Positions 25,581 through 34,766 of a DNA stretch of 64,000 nucleotides are shown here, one piece after another. This DNA is from Eutrophovita brisbanensis (GTDB lineage: Bacteria > Pseudomonadota > Gammaproteobacteria > Burkholderiales > Eutrophovitaceae). Both the position numbers and the translations under genes were made by a program. Under the pieces are notes generated by a model. The model was not told where the DNA came from. It worked only from the letters and a program-made list of their open reading frames with translations, and made no database searches. The stretch covers positions 1,488,001-1,552,000 of the forward strand of contig JAYQTM010000001.1 in the NCBI GenBank assembly GCA_038147395.1, given 5' to 3'. The stretch's first letter is position 1, and each line of letters opens with the position of its first letter.

Positions 25581-26377
25581 TCGTCGCGTTAGGTGTGGTG
25601 ATCTCCAGAGAGTTAAAAAAGACATTTAGACAGAAGTCAAGATTACTCGCCTCACTCGTTAGACCGTTGATTTGGCTGTTCGTGATTGGAGGGGGAATTG
25701 GGTCAATCCTACCAAGTGATTCCAATTCAAATTATCAGCAAGCGATCGTACCCGGCATCCTCGGAATGACGCTGTTGTTTGGATCTATGCTCTCTGCACT
25801 AACCACCGTTTACGATAAAGAATCTGGAGTCATGCGGATGTTCATCATCTCTCCGATGTCGAGTTACGGGATCATTTTGAGTAAATTAGTGTCCTCTACA
25901 ATTGCGGGAATCGTACAAGTTATCGGTTTGCTCATCATACTATTCAGCTTGAGCATTGTTGACGTTGGTCAGATACACATTCCCCTTTTCATATTCGGGC
26001 TGATTTGCACAGCCCTTACATGCTCCACTATCGGACTCATTACAGCAGTGCTATCCAAATCTCTGGACAACTTTGCCGCAATTATGAATTTTGTGATTTT
26101 CCCCGTATTTTTCCTGAGTGGCGCACTCTACCCTATCGACAATCTTCCACCCGCACTTCACTGGGTCGCAGTTGCAAACCCTTTCAGCTATGGCGTTGAC
26201 CTCATCAAGCACTCGATAACAAGCGTATCCGTGACTCCCGACTTCGGCAAAGTATCAGATACGATCGTATTGTTTGTGTTTACGATGCTCGGTGTGACGT
26301 TTTCGAGCTGGCGTTTTTCTCAGGAATCAACAAGTGCTGCGCTCGTATCTATCCTAAGCAAAGGACGGAAATCTTGA
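25577..26377 (+). CDS. ABC-2 type transporter permease (PedC-like)
   Basis: A 266-residue inner-membrane protein with about six hydrophobic helices. The N-terminus (SRELKKTFRQKSRLLASLVR followed by PLIWLFVIGGG) resembles the PedC-type permeases beside quinoprotein alcohol dehydrogenases. The start ATG at 25577 overlaps the ATPase stop (ATGA) and follows AGGGACAAGGG. It completes the pqqABCDE-ABC transcription unit. Confidence 0.87.
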   Translation: MIVALGVVISRELKKTFRQKSRLLASLVRPLIWLFVIGGGIGSILPSDSNSNYQQAIVPGILGMTLLFGSMLSALTTVYDKESGVMRMFIISPMSSYGIILSKLVSSTIAGIVQVIGLLIILFSLSIVDVGQIHIPLFIFGLICTALTCSTIGLITAVLSKSLDNFAAIMNFVIFPVFFLSGALYPIDNLPPALHWVAVANPFSYGVDLIKHSITSVSVTPDFGKVSDTIVLFVFTMLGVTFSSWRFSQESTSAALVSILSKGRKS

Positions 26378-26423
26378 AGTGAATCAAGGGCTAGTCATCT
26401 AGTCCGCGCACTTTATTCAATAA

Positions 26424-26903
26424 TCAGTGATGATGTCCTCCCGGTCCGTGCACATGTCCGTGAGAAATTTCCTCCTCAGTCGCTTCTCTAACTCCTTCTA
26501 CTTTACATTTAAACAACAAACCCTTGCCTGCTAGTGGATGATTGCCGTCCACAACAACCTTGCCATCGGCTATATCTGTGACTCGAAAGAGCTTTCGCTC
26601 ACCGGTAGTTTCTCCTTGTCCCTCGAACTGCATCCCAATTTCCACGTCTTTGGGAAATTTTTCCGCTGACTCAAGATGAACCAAACTTTCGTCATAATCA
26701 CCGAATGCATCACTTGGCTCGAGCTTCACCTCAATGTTATCGCCGATTTTCTTACCCTCAATAGCCTGCTCGACCAATTCAAAAATACCGCGAAAACCAC
26801 CGTGCAGATACTCGATTGGTTCAGAGGTCTGTTCTATCAAGTCCCCTTGAAGATCAAATAAATCATATGATATGGACACAACCGAATTCTTTGAAACAAT
26901 CAT
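26424..26903 (-). CDS. slyD: FKBP-type peptidyl-prolyl isomerase SlyD
   Basis: 159 residues: a split FKBP domain with the inserted IF chaperone flap (about 70-120), the family signature GNHPLAGKGLLF and a histidine-rich tail (HGHVHGPGGHHH) able to bind nickel or other metals. It assists prolyl-limited folding and metal delivery. It is convergent with the ABC permease and divergent from the L16 hydroxylase-like gene. Confidence 0.92.
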   Translation of the reverse strand: MIVSKNSVVSISYDLFDLQGDLIEQTSEPIEYLHGGFRGIFELVEQAIEGKKIGDNIEVKLEPSDAFGDYDESLVHLESAEKFPKDVEIGMQFEGQGETTGERKLFRVTDIADGKVVVDGNHPLAGKGLLFKCKVEGVREATEEEISHGHVHGPGGHHH

Positions 26904-26983
26904 CTTAAATTAACCATTGTTGCTGAAATATTCCGCAAGCATACAGGTAATTACTCTATTCATCCGAGTGCGACATCAACAAG

Positions 26984-28114
26984 ATGCAAAATATGGAACG
27001 TAAAAAATACCTCGGGGACATCACTCCCAAACAATTTCTAAAAAAATATTGGCAAAAAATTCCATACCTAATTCGGGATGCAATAGCACCCGAGGCTTGG
27101 TCAATCAACTTAGATGAATTAATTAAGATCTCGCAACACCCAATGTGTACGACGCGACTAATATTGAAAGAAGGAGAAGAATATGATGTGCACCACGGTC
27201 CAGTTAACAAAAAAATCATATCGTCTCTTCCCAAAAATAATTGGACATTTTTAGTGCAAGGAGCTAATCACGCCAACGTTCATATCGACTCACTATTAAA
27301 TAGATTCTCCTTCTTACCTTTTGCCAGATTAGACGACGTCATGGTGAGTTACGCAGCTCCTGGAGGTGGGGTTGGCCCGCATTTCGACTCGTACGATGTA
27401 TTTCTTCTTCAAGGCGCGGGGAAGCGACGTTGGCATGTCAGCACTGCGGATAACAGAGAACTTCTTCCAGAACAAGAATTAAAACTATTAAAAAACTTTC
27501 AGGCTGAGGGCACTTGTGATGTGAGCCTGGGAGACATGCTCTATATACCTCCGGACTGTGGTCACCACGGCATAGCGATAGACCCATGCCTGACTTACTC
27601 CATAGGATTTCGGTCGCCGAACTATGAGCTGCTCAAAACAGAATTCCTTCATTTTCTCGACGAAAGTATCACCTTAAGTGGTCTATACAGCGACAAGGCA
27701 AGGCCTGAGACAAACTCGCCAGGACAAATCCCGAGAGATATGCTCACAAATGTTTGTAAAACACTATCAAAAATCAGGTGGTCTCAGTCTGACATTGATC
27801 GTTTTCTAGGAGAATTTTTATCCCGCAATGATGTCCTTGATGAGCTCCACAGACCGCCGCCCTTGACAGAGAAACTCTTCATCAAAAACTTAAAACAAAA
27901 AAAGTACCAATTCCACCCAGCTGTAAGGTGCCTTTATTCGAACAATCGTGGATATATAGCTGGAGAAATGGTTTGCCCAACAAAAAACGAGTATCCCATC
28001 TTCAGAAAAATTGCAGACACGAGAACGATTATTGGGGCAATGATTCCCCCTTATGGGCAATTATCGAGGTTCATATATCATTGGTACACAGAGGGTTTTC
28101 TGATCGATGATTAG
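26984..28114 (+). CDS. Ribosomal protein uL16 arginine hydroxylase-like cupin (RoxA/YcfD)
   Basis: 376 residues of the JmjC/cupin oxygenase family. The iron site starts at HFD in GGGVGPHFDSYDVFLLQ (HxD), with the distal histidine in PPDCGHHGIAI. N-terminal KYLGDITPKQFLKKYWQKIP is the family start, and a C-terminal winged-helix region follows. Members use Fe(II) and 2-oxoglutarate to hydroxylate an arginine of ribosomal protein uL16. Confidence 0.88.
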   Translation: MQNMERKKYLGDITPKQFLKKYWQKIPYLIRDAIAPEAWSINLDELIKISQHPMCTTRLILKEGEEYDVHHGPVNKKIISSLPKNNWTFLVQGANHANVHIDSLLNRFSFLPFARLDDVMVSYAAPGGGVGPHFDSYDVFLLQGAGKRRWHVSTADNRELLPEQELKLLKNFQAEGTCDVSLGDMLYIPPDCGHHGIAIDPCLTYSIGFRSPNYELLKTEFLHFLDESITLSGLYSDKARPETNSPGQIPRDMLTNVCKTLSKIRWSQSDIDRFLGEFLSRNDVLDELHRPPPLTEKLFIKNLKQKKYQFHPAVRCLYSNNRGYIAGEMVCPTKNEYPIFRKIADTRTIIGAMIPPYGQLSRFIYHWYTEGFLIDD

Positions 28115-28133
28115 TACGCGAAATATGCACAAG

Positions 28134-28901
28134 TCAAATTTCGACCCAGCTAGACACATCATCCTGACTGGCTAGTGCGACAGAGTCAGAAGTGAGATTT
28201 AAGGTGTTCTCGATAATTTCTCGGACCAGAGTCGGATTGTTGTTTTCTTTTGATAGATGACCCGCCATAACATACTTAAGCCGACTCCTGTCTATCGACC
28301 GTAAGATATCGATCGCTGCCCCATTGTCCAAGTGACCGTAGTTGGAAGCAACTCGATTTTTTAAGGACACGGGATATCGAGATTGATTGAGCATCACCAG
28401 ATCATGATTGAATTCAACCAACAACGCGTCACACCCGCTCAACATCTCTACCACATGAGGTGTTTTTGAGCCACAATCCGTCAAAATTCCAAATTTTTTG
28501 TCTCCAGCCTCAATCACGAATTGGCTGGGCTCACTGGCATCATGAGGGACCGGAAATGGATAAATTGCGAAGCCCTCAATTCGAAAAGGGGCATAGTTTC
28601 GAATCTCACTAACCTCTAATTGCCTGTCCGCAAGATTTGCGCCACGCAAGGTGCCGGAAGTACCAATTACACGAATTGAATATTTCGAAGCAAGGGAATA
28701 AACCCCACCTGCGTGATCCCCATGCTCATGCGTCACCATGATGGCTTTCAATTGACCAGGGTGAACATTTAACTTGCTTATCCTTTTTTCAATCTCAAGC
28801 CGGCTAAAACCGCAATCGATCAGAATAAAATATTCATTGAATGCGACAAGAGTTGCGTTACCAGAGCTCCCGCTACCAAGGGACGCGAATCTAAAAGACA
28901 A
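28134..28901 (-). CDS. MBL-fold metallohydrolase (YycJ/WalJ-like)
   Basis: 255 residues with the opening FASLGSGSSGNATLVAFN and the metal motif THEHGDHAGG, later GYHxDNG-like NYGHLDNGAAID and AGHLSKENN. This group comprises putative 5'-3' exonuclease/phosphodiesterase-like hydrolases. It follows bamC and dapA, a common order (dapA-bamC-MBL) in this part of the Pseudomonadota. The exact substrate is not known. Confidence 0.88.
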   Translation of the reverse strand: MSFRFASLGSGSSGNATLVAFNEYFILIDCGFSRLEIEKRISKLNVHPGQLKAIMVTHEHGDHAGGVYSLASKYSIRVIGTSGTLRGANLADRQLEVSEIRNYAPFRIEGFAIYPFPVPHDASEPSQFVIEAGDKKFGILTDCGSKTPHVVEMLSGCDALLVEFNHDLVMLNQSRYPVSLKNRVASNYGHLDNGAAIDILRSIDRSRLKYVMAGHLSKENNNPTLVREIIENTLNLTSDSVALASQDDVSSWVEI

Positions 28902-28924
28902 TTTATAGCTTCGTAGGCCGACTT

Positions 28925-30049
28925 CTAGCCAAGTCTTTCCTGAAGAACTGCCAGAATCCGCTTCGCTGTATCCGAGGTTAACTCAGCCCCACTTTCATCA
29001 AACACGCGGACAATACTGCCTTGCTCATCCCCTGTAACGACAATCTGGTAGGTTAGCGTCTCCACTTGTTCTTCATCTTCCCAAAACTTCAGTTTCTCGA
29101 GCCCTTTTTTCTCCTTCTTTCCGGCTGGGTCTCTATACCTGACGTAAAAAATTCCAGAATCTTTGTCTTGACTCTCAACAGATGCTCCGATATTTAACAG
29201 CACTACATTGATACGGTTCCATGAAGTCTCAAAAGGATACGATAGCGCCAGACCGAAAACACCCTCCTCAGCGTCTATTGGGATTAACGTCGCCATAGCT
29301 TGGGACTCAACTGATAAACCACTGTCTGCGGCTTGATTCTCTGGAATACCAAGAAATAGCATCATCCGGTACAACATCTTTGCCTCAATATTTGGATCGC
29401 GAGGCCGCGCTTGCCAGAAGACGTCCCACTCTCTGCCCTCGCGTCGTGAAATCTCCGCCATACCCTCGTGAGCGACAAAAATTTGCGTTTCTGTATCTGA
29501 TACACGTTCAATTCTCGTGATAAACCGGTCTCTTTCAGGGTTGGTGTATGCGCCTGGAAGCCATTTTTTTATGAAAGACCGTACCGCGCCGAGATCAATT
29601 TGTGATACGTCTTCCGCCCAATCTGTTTCAATAATTCCCGTCTCTGGAGACTGTTGTTGAATGAGAAATCCCTGATTAAGCCAAAATTCCGAAATGACAG
29701 GCCAGATATCCTCGGCAGGCTTTTGCACGACTAGCCATCGGTAGGTACCCTCCCGCCCAATCTCTACGCCTGGTACATCGGGTAACAATTGGGTTTTAGT
29801 CAAAGCAACGTCACCACCTCGCGACGCCGCATATTTCGAAAACGTCGTGCTATCTGAACCGGGGATCACATATTGATCACTGGCATCAATGGCGCCAAGC
29901 TCGGGAGGAATTTGGAGAGGCTCGATCCTCGAGCCAGCACCAGAAGACTTATAGTCAATTTTACGTTTCTCTTCGATGGCGCTACATCCATAAAGCACCA
30001 GCGCTAAAAGAAATAAACACAGTAGAGAAAAATATTTGGAGTTTGTCAT
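28925..30049 (-). CDS. bamC: Outer-membrane assembly lipoprotein BamC
   Basis: 374 residues. The start MTNSKYFS leads into a lipoprotein signal ending LVLYGC. The N-terminal segment IDYKSSGAGSRIEPLQIPPE is the BamC region that lies on BamD, and two helix-grip domains follow. BamC is an accessory part of the beta-barrel assembly machine. An ATG 11 codons upstream (30082) would extend before the signal and is less likely. Confidence 0.92.
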   Translation of the reverse strand: MTNSKYFSLLCLFLLALVLYGCSAIEEKRKIDYKSSGAGSRIEPLQIPPELGAIDASDQYVIPGSDSTTFSKYAASRGGDVALTKTQLLPDVPGVEIGREGTYRWLVVQKPAEDIWPVISEFWLNQGFLIQQQSPETGIIETDWAEDVSQIDLGAVRSFIKKWLPGAYTNPERDRFITRIERVSDTETQIFVAHEGMAEISRREGREWDVFWQARPRDPNIEAKMLYRMMLFLGIPENQAADSGLSVESQAMATLIPIDAEEGVFGLALSYPFETSWNRINVVLLNIGASVESQDKDSGIFYVRYRDPAGKKEKKGLEKLKFWEDEEQVETLTYQIVVTGDEQGSIVRVFDESGAELTSDTAKRILAVLQERLG

Positions 30050-30099
30050 CCGCACTTCCGTAAAAAGTTCATTCTTAGCCAAAAATTTTAGTCAGTCGA

Positions 30100-30978
30100 C
30101 TAGACAAGTACTTTCGCATCAGCGAGCGATTCGAGAATAATTTGCTCAAATTGGGTATTCATGCTCGTAAGCGGAAGTCGAATGCCTTCTCCGATGCGCC
30201 CCATGCGTTTAAGTCCCCATTTAACAGGGATAGGATTCGCTTCTACGAACAAATTATTGTGCAACATATGGAGTCGGTCATTGATCTTCTTCGCAAGCTG
30301 AAAATCTTTACTTTGAACAGCATCACAAACCTCCTGCATCTGTTTCGGAACAATGTTTGCAGTAACCGAAATCACACCCTGAGACCCCAACATCATTAGG
30401 GGCAAGAAACTCGCATCATCTCCACTGTAGACGGCAAAATCCTCCGGGGTTTTTGAAATTAACTCAGATCCTCTACCCATATCTGCCGTAGCATCTTTGA
30501 TCCCGATGATGTTTTCAATCTCAGCTAATCGGAACACAGTCTCATTTGCAAGGTCTGCGACTGTTCTGGAGGGCACGTTGTACAAAATGAGAGGAATATC
30601 CACAGCCTCAGCGATGGTCCTGAAGTGCAGATAAAGTCCCTCTTGGCTAGGTTTGTTGTAATAAGGAACGACTGACAGGCTATACGACGCACCGACTCTT
30701 TTCGCATGCGAAGAAAGCTCTATGGCCTCTGTCGTTGAGTTGGCGCCAGTTCCGGCTATTATCGGCACACGGCCGGCGGCATGTGCCACCGCTGCCTCAA
30801 TGAGAGAGGTATGTTCGTCGACAGTTAGGGTCGCTGATTCTCCCGTGGTACCCGCTACCACGATTCCTTTGGTCCCACTTTCGACATGCCAGTCAATCAA
30901 CTTCTTGAACGCTGAATAGTCGATATTTCCATCATCCGACATTGGCGTCACGATTGCGACCAAACTACCGATTAACAC
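30100..30978 (-). CDS. dapA: 4-hydroxy-tetrahydrodipicolinate synthase
   Basis: 292 residues of the lysine/diaminopimelate pathway, condensing pyruvate with aspartate semialdehyde. Hallmarks: GTTGESATL, YNVPSRT and the Schiff-base lysine in IIGIKDATAD. The start is GTG, supported by a GAGGAG site 7-8 bases upstream. It precedes bamC in the same operon. Confidence 0.96.
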   Translation of the reverse strand: MLIGSLVAIVTPMSDDGNIDYSAFKKLIDWHVESGTKGIVVAGTTGESATLTVDEHTSLIEAAVAHAAGRVPIIAGTGANSTTEAIELSSHAKRVGASYSLSVVPYYNKPSQEGLYLHFRTIAEAVDIPLILYNVPSRTVADLANETVFRLAEIENIIGIKDATADMGRGSELISKTPEDFAVYSGDDASFLPLMMLGSQGVISVTANIVPKQMQEVCDAVQSKDFQLAKKINDRLHMLHNNLFVEANPIPVKWGLKRMGRIGEGIRLPLTSMNTQFEQIILESLADAKVLV

Positions 30979-31041
30979 AAATCGCTCCTCTCAACAGTAC
31001 CAACAGTAATAGAAAAATAATCTCGCATTCTACCTGAATCA

Positions 31042-31590
31042 TTAATCTACGATCATTGTTTCAGACTCAAATCGAGCGCGCTTTACTGCGCAAATACGCT
31101 GAACAGTTGCCTCTTTCGGAAAACGTATATGACCCTGTTCGGACTTCAAAATCAGCATTGAATGAGCGAAAGTATCGTTCAACTCGTTAGGACGCAAAAG
31201 GAACGCTGGATTTGAGGGCTTGCCGTAGCGTTCGTTTCCGATCATAAATGTTTCGTAGATGAGCAGACCTCGATCGGTGAGCGTGTTGGTTATGAGTTCC
31301 AATTGTGGACGGTGAAGATAATTCGTGACCACTATCCCGTCAAAACTTCTTTCAGCGAAAGGCCATTCCCCATTTTCGAGATCTGCTGAAAGCACACGAC
31401 TCTTACTAATCTTAGCAACTTCATTCAGAGCATTCTGATTGATGTCTACACTCGTCACATCAAATCCTTTTTCGATAAGAAACTTAGTGTGTCGACCATT
31501 ACCGCATGCCAGATCGAGCACCTTTGCATTAGGAACCAAATAACGACTGTTTGTGACCACCCACACAGATGGGTCTAAATTAGCGCTCAT
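31042..31590 (-). CDS. SAM-dependent methyltransferase, TehB-like
   Basis: A 182-residue class I methyltransferase with motif I VLDLACGNGRHTKFLIEKG, acidic loop VTSVDINQNAL and FDGIVVTNYLHRP. The short, single-domain form resembles TehB-like and related small-molecule methyltransferases. The substrate is not evident. It stands 63 bp upstream of dapA, with a GGAG-type ribosome binding site, and is divergent from the sodC-like gene. Confidence 0.82.
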   Translation of the reverse strand: MSANLDPSVWVVTNSRYLVPNAKVLDLACGNGRHTKFLIEKGFDVTSVDINQNALNEVAKISKSRVLSADLENGEWPFAERSFDGIVVTNYLHRPQLELITNTLTDRGLLIYETFMIGNERYGKPSNPAFLLRPNELNDTFAHSMLILKSEQGHIRFPKEATVQRICAVKRARFESETMIVD

Positions 31591-31736
31591 CTCTTATCTC
31601 CTCTTCCAAATGGACAACAGCAGAAATATTTACAAAATATCCCAAAACGAAATAGCTCGTTAGTTCACATCGGAAGAGGAAAATTGTATGATGCCTCGGA
31701 ACCACAACTGTTACTAAACAATATCAACATAACTAC

Positions 31737-32261
31737 ATGTCCTTTATCTCCTCAGCGGCTTCTCAGACCATGCGTCTAATCAGTGTCCTTGCACTCGCGG
31801 GTTGTAGTGCAACTGCTGTTATGATCCCGACCGAGAGTGATGCTCCATCAGGCGTTGTGTCCTTCTATCAGAGTGGGAAAGATCTCAAAATTCATATACA
31901 AATTGTCGGTCTAGAGCCAAACTCATCTCACGGATTACATGTTCATGAGCTTGGTGATTGCCGAGCGCCAGCTGCGTCCAGCATGGGCGCGCATTTCAAC
32001 CCACTTAAATCAAAACACGGTGGAAGGTCTGGAATTGATCGTCATTTGGGAGATCTCGGAAATATAACAGCCGATGAAAACGGCGTGGTGGAAGCTCGTC
32101 TATCAATATTAGATACAAGACTCTCTGGCCCTGCCGAGCGAAATATTTTGGGTCGTGCCCTCGTGCTGACAAAAAATTCAGACGATGAGCAAACTCAGCC
32201 CGACGGGAACTCAGGACTACCAATTGCTTGTGGATTAATCAGTAAAAACCCAGCAATATAA
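31737..32261 (+). CDS. Cu-Zn superoxide dismutase-like lipoprotein with altered active site
   Basis: 174 residues with a lipobox ALAGC (Cys23), so it is probably outer-membrane anchored. Copper ligands His68, His70 and His86 and zinc ligands His94, His103 and Asp106 are present (GLHVHELGDC, GAHFNP, DRHLGDLGN), as is the Cys75-Cys165 disulfide. The fourth copper ligand, expected in ALVxH, is Thr145 (ALVLTKN), and the active-site arginine is Pro162 (GNSGLPIACG). Dismutase activity is therefore doubtful; a copper-binding or vestigial role is possible. Start ATG 31737, or 31770 (MRLISV). Confidence 0.85.
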   Translation: MSFISSAASQTMRLISVLALAGCSATAVMIPTESDAPSGVVSFYQSGKDLKIHIQIVGLEPNSSHGLHVHELGDCRAPAASSMGAHFNPLKSKHGGRSGIDRHLGDLGNITADENGVVEARLSILDTRLSGPAERNILGRALVLTKNSDDEQTQPDGNSGLPIACGLISKNPAI

Positions 32262-32274
32262 ACCCCGGCCCGAG

Positions 32275-32929
32275 ATGATCCCAGTCTTATTACCTGGAGA
32301 TCCTTTTCCTTCGACGCAACTTGCGCTCAGCGAACCCAACGGATTACTCGCTTTAGGCGGAGATCTCAGCGCCGATACCCTAAAAACCGCATACTCAAAA
32401 GGTATTTTTCCCTGGTACGAGGAGTCTCAGCCGATCATGTGGTGGTCACCCACTCCGCGATGTGTCCTACAACCAAGAGACATCAAAATCTCTCGATCTT
32501 TAAAAAGAACGCTCAAAAAAGAAACATTTACGGTAACAAGAAATACTGCGTTTTCAGATGTCATTAACCAATGTGGAACTCGTCGAAGTGAGAGCATTGG
32601 CACATGGCTTCATCACGACATGATTAAGGCCTACAAACACCTACACGACTTAAATATTTGCCATTCAATCGAGGCTTGGAAAGAGAACAAACTGGTGGGG
32701 GGGACTGTACGGAGTGCTCCTGAATAACGTCTTCTTCGGCGAATCCATGTTCTCGCTAGTCAGCGACGCCTCGAAGGTTGCTCTGGTAAAACTGTGTGAG
32801 TGGCTCTTATCGATTAATGTTCGTCTCATTGACTGCCAAGTCGAGTCGGACCACTTGCTCTCAATGGGAGCTCATTTGGTTACACGAGATCAATTCGAAC
32901 AACTACTAGACAAAAATATAACGATATAA
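32275..32929 (+). pseudogene. aat: Leucyl/phenylalanyl-tRNA-protein transferase, frameshifted
   Basis: The family N-terminus (MIPVLLPGDPFPSTQLALSE, then LLALGGDLSADTL and GIFPWY) reads in frame to 32727. The conserved core continues one frame over from about 32700 (GVLLNNVFFGESMFSLVSDA) to 32929. The break is a run of seven G (32697-32703); six G would restore KLVGGLYGVLLNNVF. Aat adds Leu/Phe to N-terminal Arg/Lys for the N-end rule pathway. The neighbour bpt serves the same pathway. It could be a real mutation, a phase-variable tract or a sequencing error. Confidence 0.88.
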
Positions 32930-32969
32930 TCTAGATACTCTTGAGGAAAATATTTACTCATTAATCTAG

Positions 32970-33722
32970 ATGAGCAATTTTAAAGATCTACCACTGAATC
33001 AACTTCAGTTCTACTCGACAGCGCCCTATCCGTGCAGTTATCTCGATCGAAGATCAGCACGGTCCCAAGTCGCAACTCCGAGTCACATGATTGACGGCGC
33101 AATTTATTCCGACCTAGTGAGAATTGGCTTCAGAAGAAGTGGCGCATTCACCTATCGACCAATCTGCGATTCGTGTAACTCATGCATACCGGTTCGGCTT
33201 AACGTAAAAAACTTTAAGCCAACCAAATCACAAAAACGAGTGATCAAGAAACATAAAGATCTTGAATCTTCAATCACGGAACTGAGGAACGCCCAAGAGC
33301 ACTACGATTTATATTTAAGCTATCAGACTGCAAGGCACAGCGGTGGAGGTATGGACCAAGACAGTCGGGAGCAGTACCGACATTTCTTACTTCAGAGCAA
33401 CGTAAACACGAAAATGATCGAATTTCGCAGAAACAACAAAGTGGTCATTGTGAGTATTGTTGATCAACTTGATAATGGGATATCTGCGGTCTATACGTTT
33501 TTCGATACCACTGACACCTCTGCAAGCTATGGCACCTATAGTATTTGTTGGCAAGCCGAGTTATGTCGAACGCTTGGACTACCGTATTTGTACCTTGGAT
33601 ATTGGATCAAAGAAAGTCCGAAAATGGCCTACAAAACCCGTTTTCGACCGATGGAAGCTCTGGTCAACGAGCGTTGGGAGGACTTAGAAGCACTAGGATT
33701 ATCAACCGGCGTCGAGTCATGA
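32970..33722 (+). CDS. bpt: Aspartate/glutamate leucyltransferase
   Basis: 250 residues of the bacterial arginyltransferase-like family. The N-terminal YSTAPYPCSYLDRRSARSQV and the cysteine motif CDSCNSCIPVRL are typical, followed by an acetyltransferase-like core ending KMAYKTRFRPME. It adds leucine to acidic N-termini for degradation by ClpSAP. It follows aat, as is common, and overlaps the pyrD start. Confidence 0.94.
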   Translation: MSNFKDLPLNQLQFYSTAPYPCSYLDRRSARSQVATPSHMIDGAIYSDLVRIGFRRSGAFTYRPICDSCNSCIPVRLNVKNFKPTKSQKRVIKKHKDLESSITELRNAQEHYDLYLSYQTARHSGGGMDQDSREQYRHFLLQSNVNTKMIEFRRNNKVVIVSIVDQLDNGISAVYTFFDTTDTSASYGTYSICWQAELCRTLGLPYLYLGYWIKESPKMAYKTRFRPMEALVNERWEDLEALGLSTGVES

Positions 33723-34747
33723 TGTACGAACTCATCAAACCACTTCTCTTGAGACTCGATCCGGAGCTAGCCCACGACATTAGCCTGCGAGCGCTAAGCA
33801 TAACTGACCAATTAGGAATTCTGAAGCCAAATATTGCATCGACCTCAACCAGCTCAGTGAAAGTTATGGGTTTGACGTTCAGAAACCCCGTTGGTTTGGC
33901 AGCTGGGCTCGATAAAAATGGTGATTTCATTAATTGCCTTACAAATTTAGGCTTCGGCTTTATCGAAATTGGAACAGTGACTCCTCTCGCCCAACCTGGA
34001 AATGACCAACCCAGATTATTTAGACTAAAACATGAGGAAAGCTTAATTAATAGGATGGGCTTCAACAACAAGGGTCTCGAACACCTATTGAACCGCGTCA
34101 AAAAAAACTCTTCAGACATCATTCTTGGAATCAATATTGGAAAAAACAAACACACACCATTGCACTTAGCGAATGACGATTATGTTCTCGGACTGGAACG
34201 TTCTTACGCGCATGCCAGCTATGTTGCAATCAATATATCTTCTCCCAATACAGAACAACTTAGAGACCTCCAGAGCAAAGACAATCTTCGCGAACTTCTA
34301 GTCGCAATAAAGAACAGCAGAACACGACTTGAGGATGCCCATGGCTTTCGGAAACCGATTGCATTAAAAATCGCACCTGACCTAGAAAGTGATCAGATCA
34401 AACATATCGCTGATCTTGTCTTTGAACATCAAATCGACGCGATCATAGCAACGAATACAACGATTTCTCGGCCGACTTCAGACGCACACGCGGCACGAGA
34501 AACTGGTGGACTGAGTGGACGCTTGTTACAAGATTTGTCTACCAATATTGTCTACCAATTACACGAAATTACTAATGGCGAGATACCCATAATTGGTGTG
34601 GGGGGGATTCTTGATGCAAAAGATGCAGCGAATAAAATTCAAGCCGGAGCATCACTCGTGCAAATCTATACTGGCCTGATTTATCGTGGCCCTAGTTTGA
34701 TACGTGAGTGCGTGAATGAGATCGCGCGCCTGAGGTCAAACAGCTAA
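33719..34747 (+). CDS. pyrD: Dihydroorotate dehydrogenase (quinone)
   Basis: 342 residues of class 2 PyrD, membrane-associated and using quinone. N-terminal helix region LIKPLLLRLDPELAHD, then GLAAGLDKNGD, NRMGFNNKG, the catalytic-serine region NISSPNTEQLRDLQ, and ATNTTISR. Two adjacent ATG codons (33719 and 33722) fit the start; both overlap the bpt stop. The frame open upstream to 33545 lies within bpt. Confidence 0.96.
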   Translation: MMYELIKPLLLRLDPELAHDISLRALSITDQLGILKPNIASTSTSSVKVMGLTFRNPVGLAAGLDKNGDFINCLTNLGFGFIEIGTVTPLAQPGNDQPRLFRLKHEESLINRMGFNNKGLEHLLNRVKKNSSDIILGINIGKNKHTPLHLANDDYVLGLERSYAHASYVAINISSPNTEQLRDLQSKDNLRELLVAIKNSRTRLEDAHGFRKPIALKIAPDLESDQIKHIADLVFEHQIDAIIATNTTISRPTSDAHAARETGGLSGRLLQDLSTNIVYQLHEITNGEIPIIGVGGILDAKDAANKIQAGASLVQIYTGLIYRGPSLIRECVNEIARLRSNS

Positions 34748-34766
34748 GCATCTCGAGTATCAAAAA

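Noticed and set aside
26388..26405. Hairpin GGGCTAG-TCAT-CTAGTCC between the ABC permease and slyD
   Set aside because: A 7-bp stem with one G-T pair but no T run on either side, so not a convincing terminator.
32714..32929. A separate 71-codon gene after aat
   Set aside because: Its sequence is the conserved C-terminal half of Aat read past the G7 frameshift.
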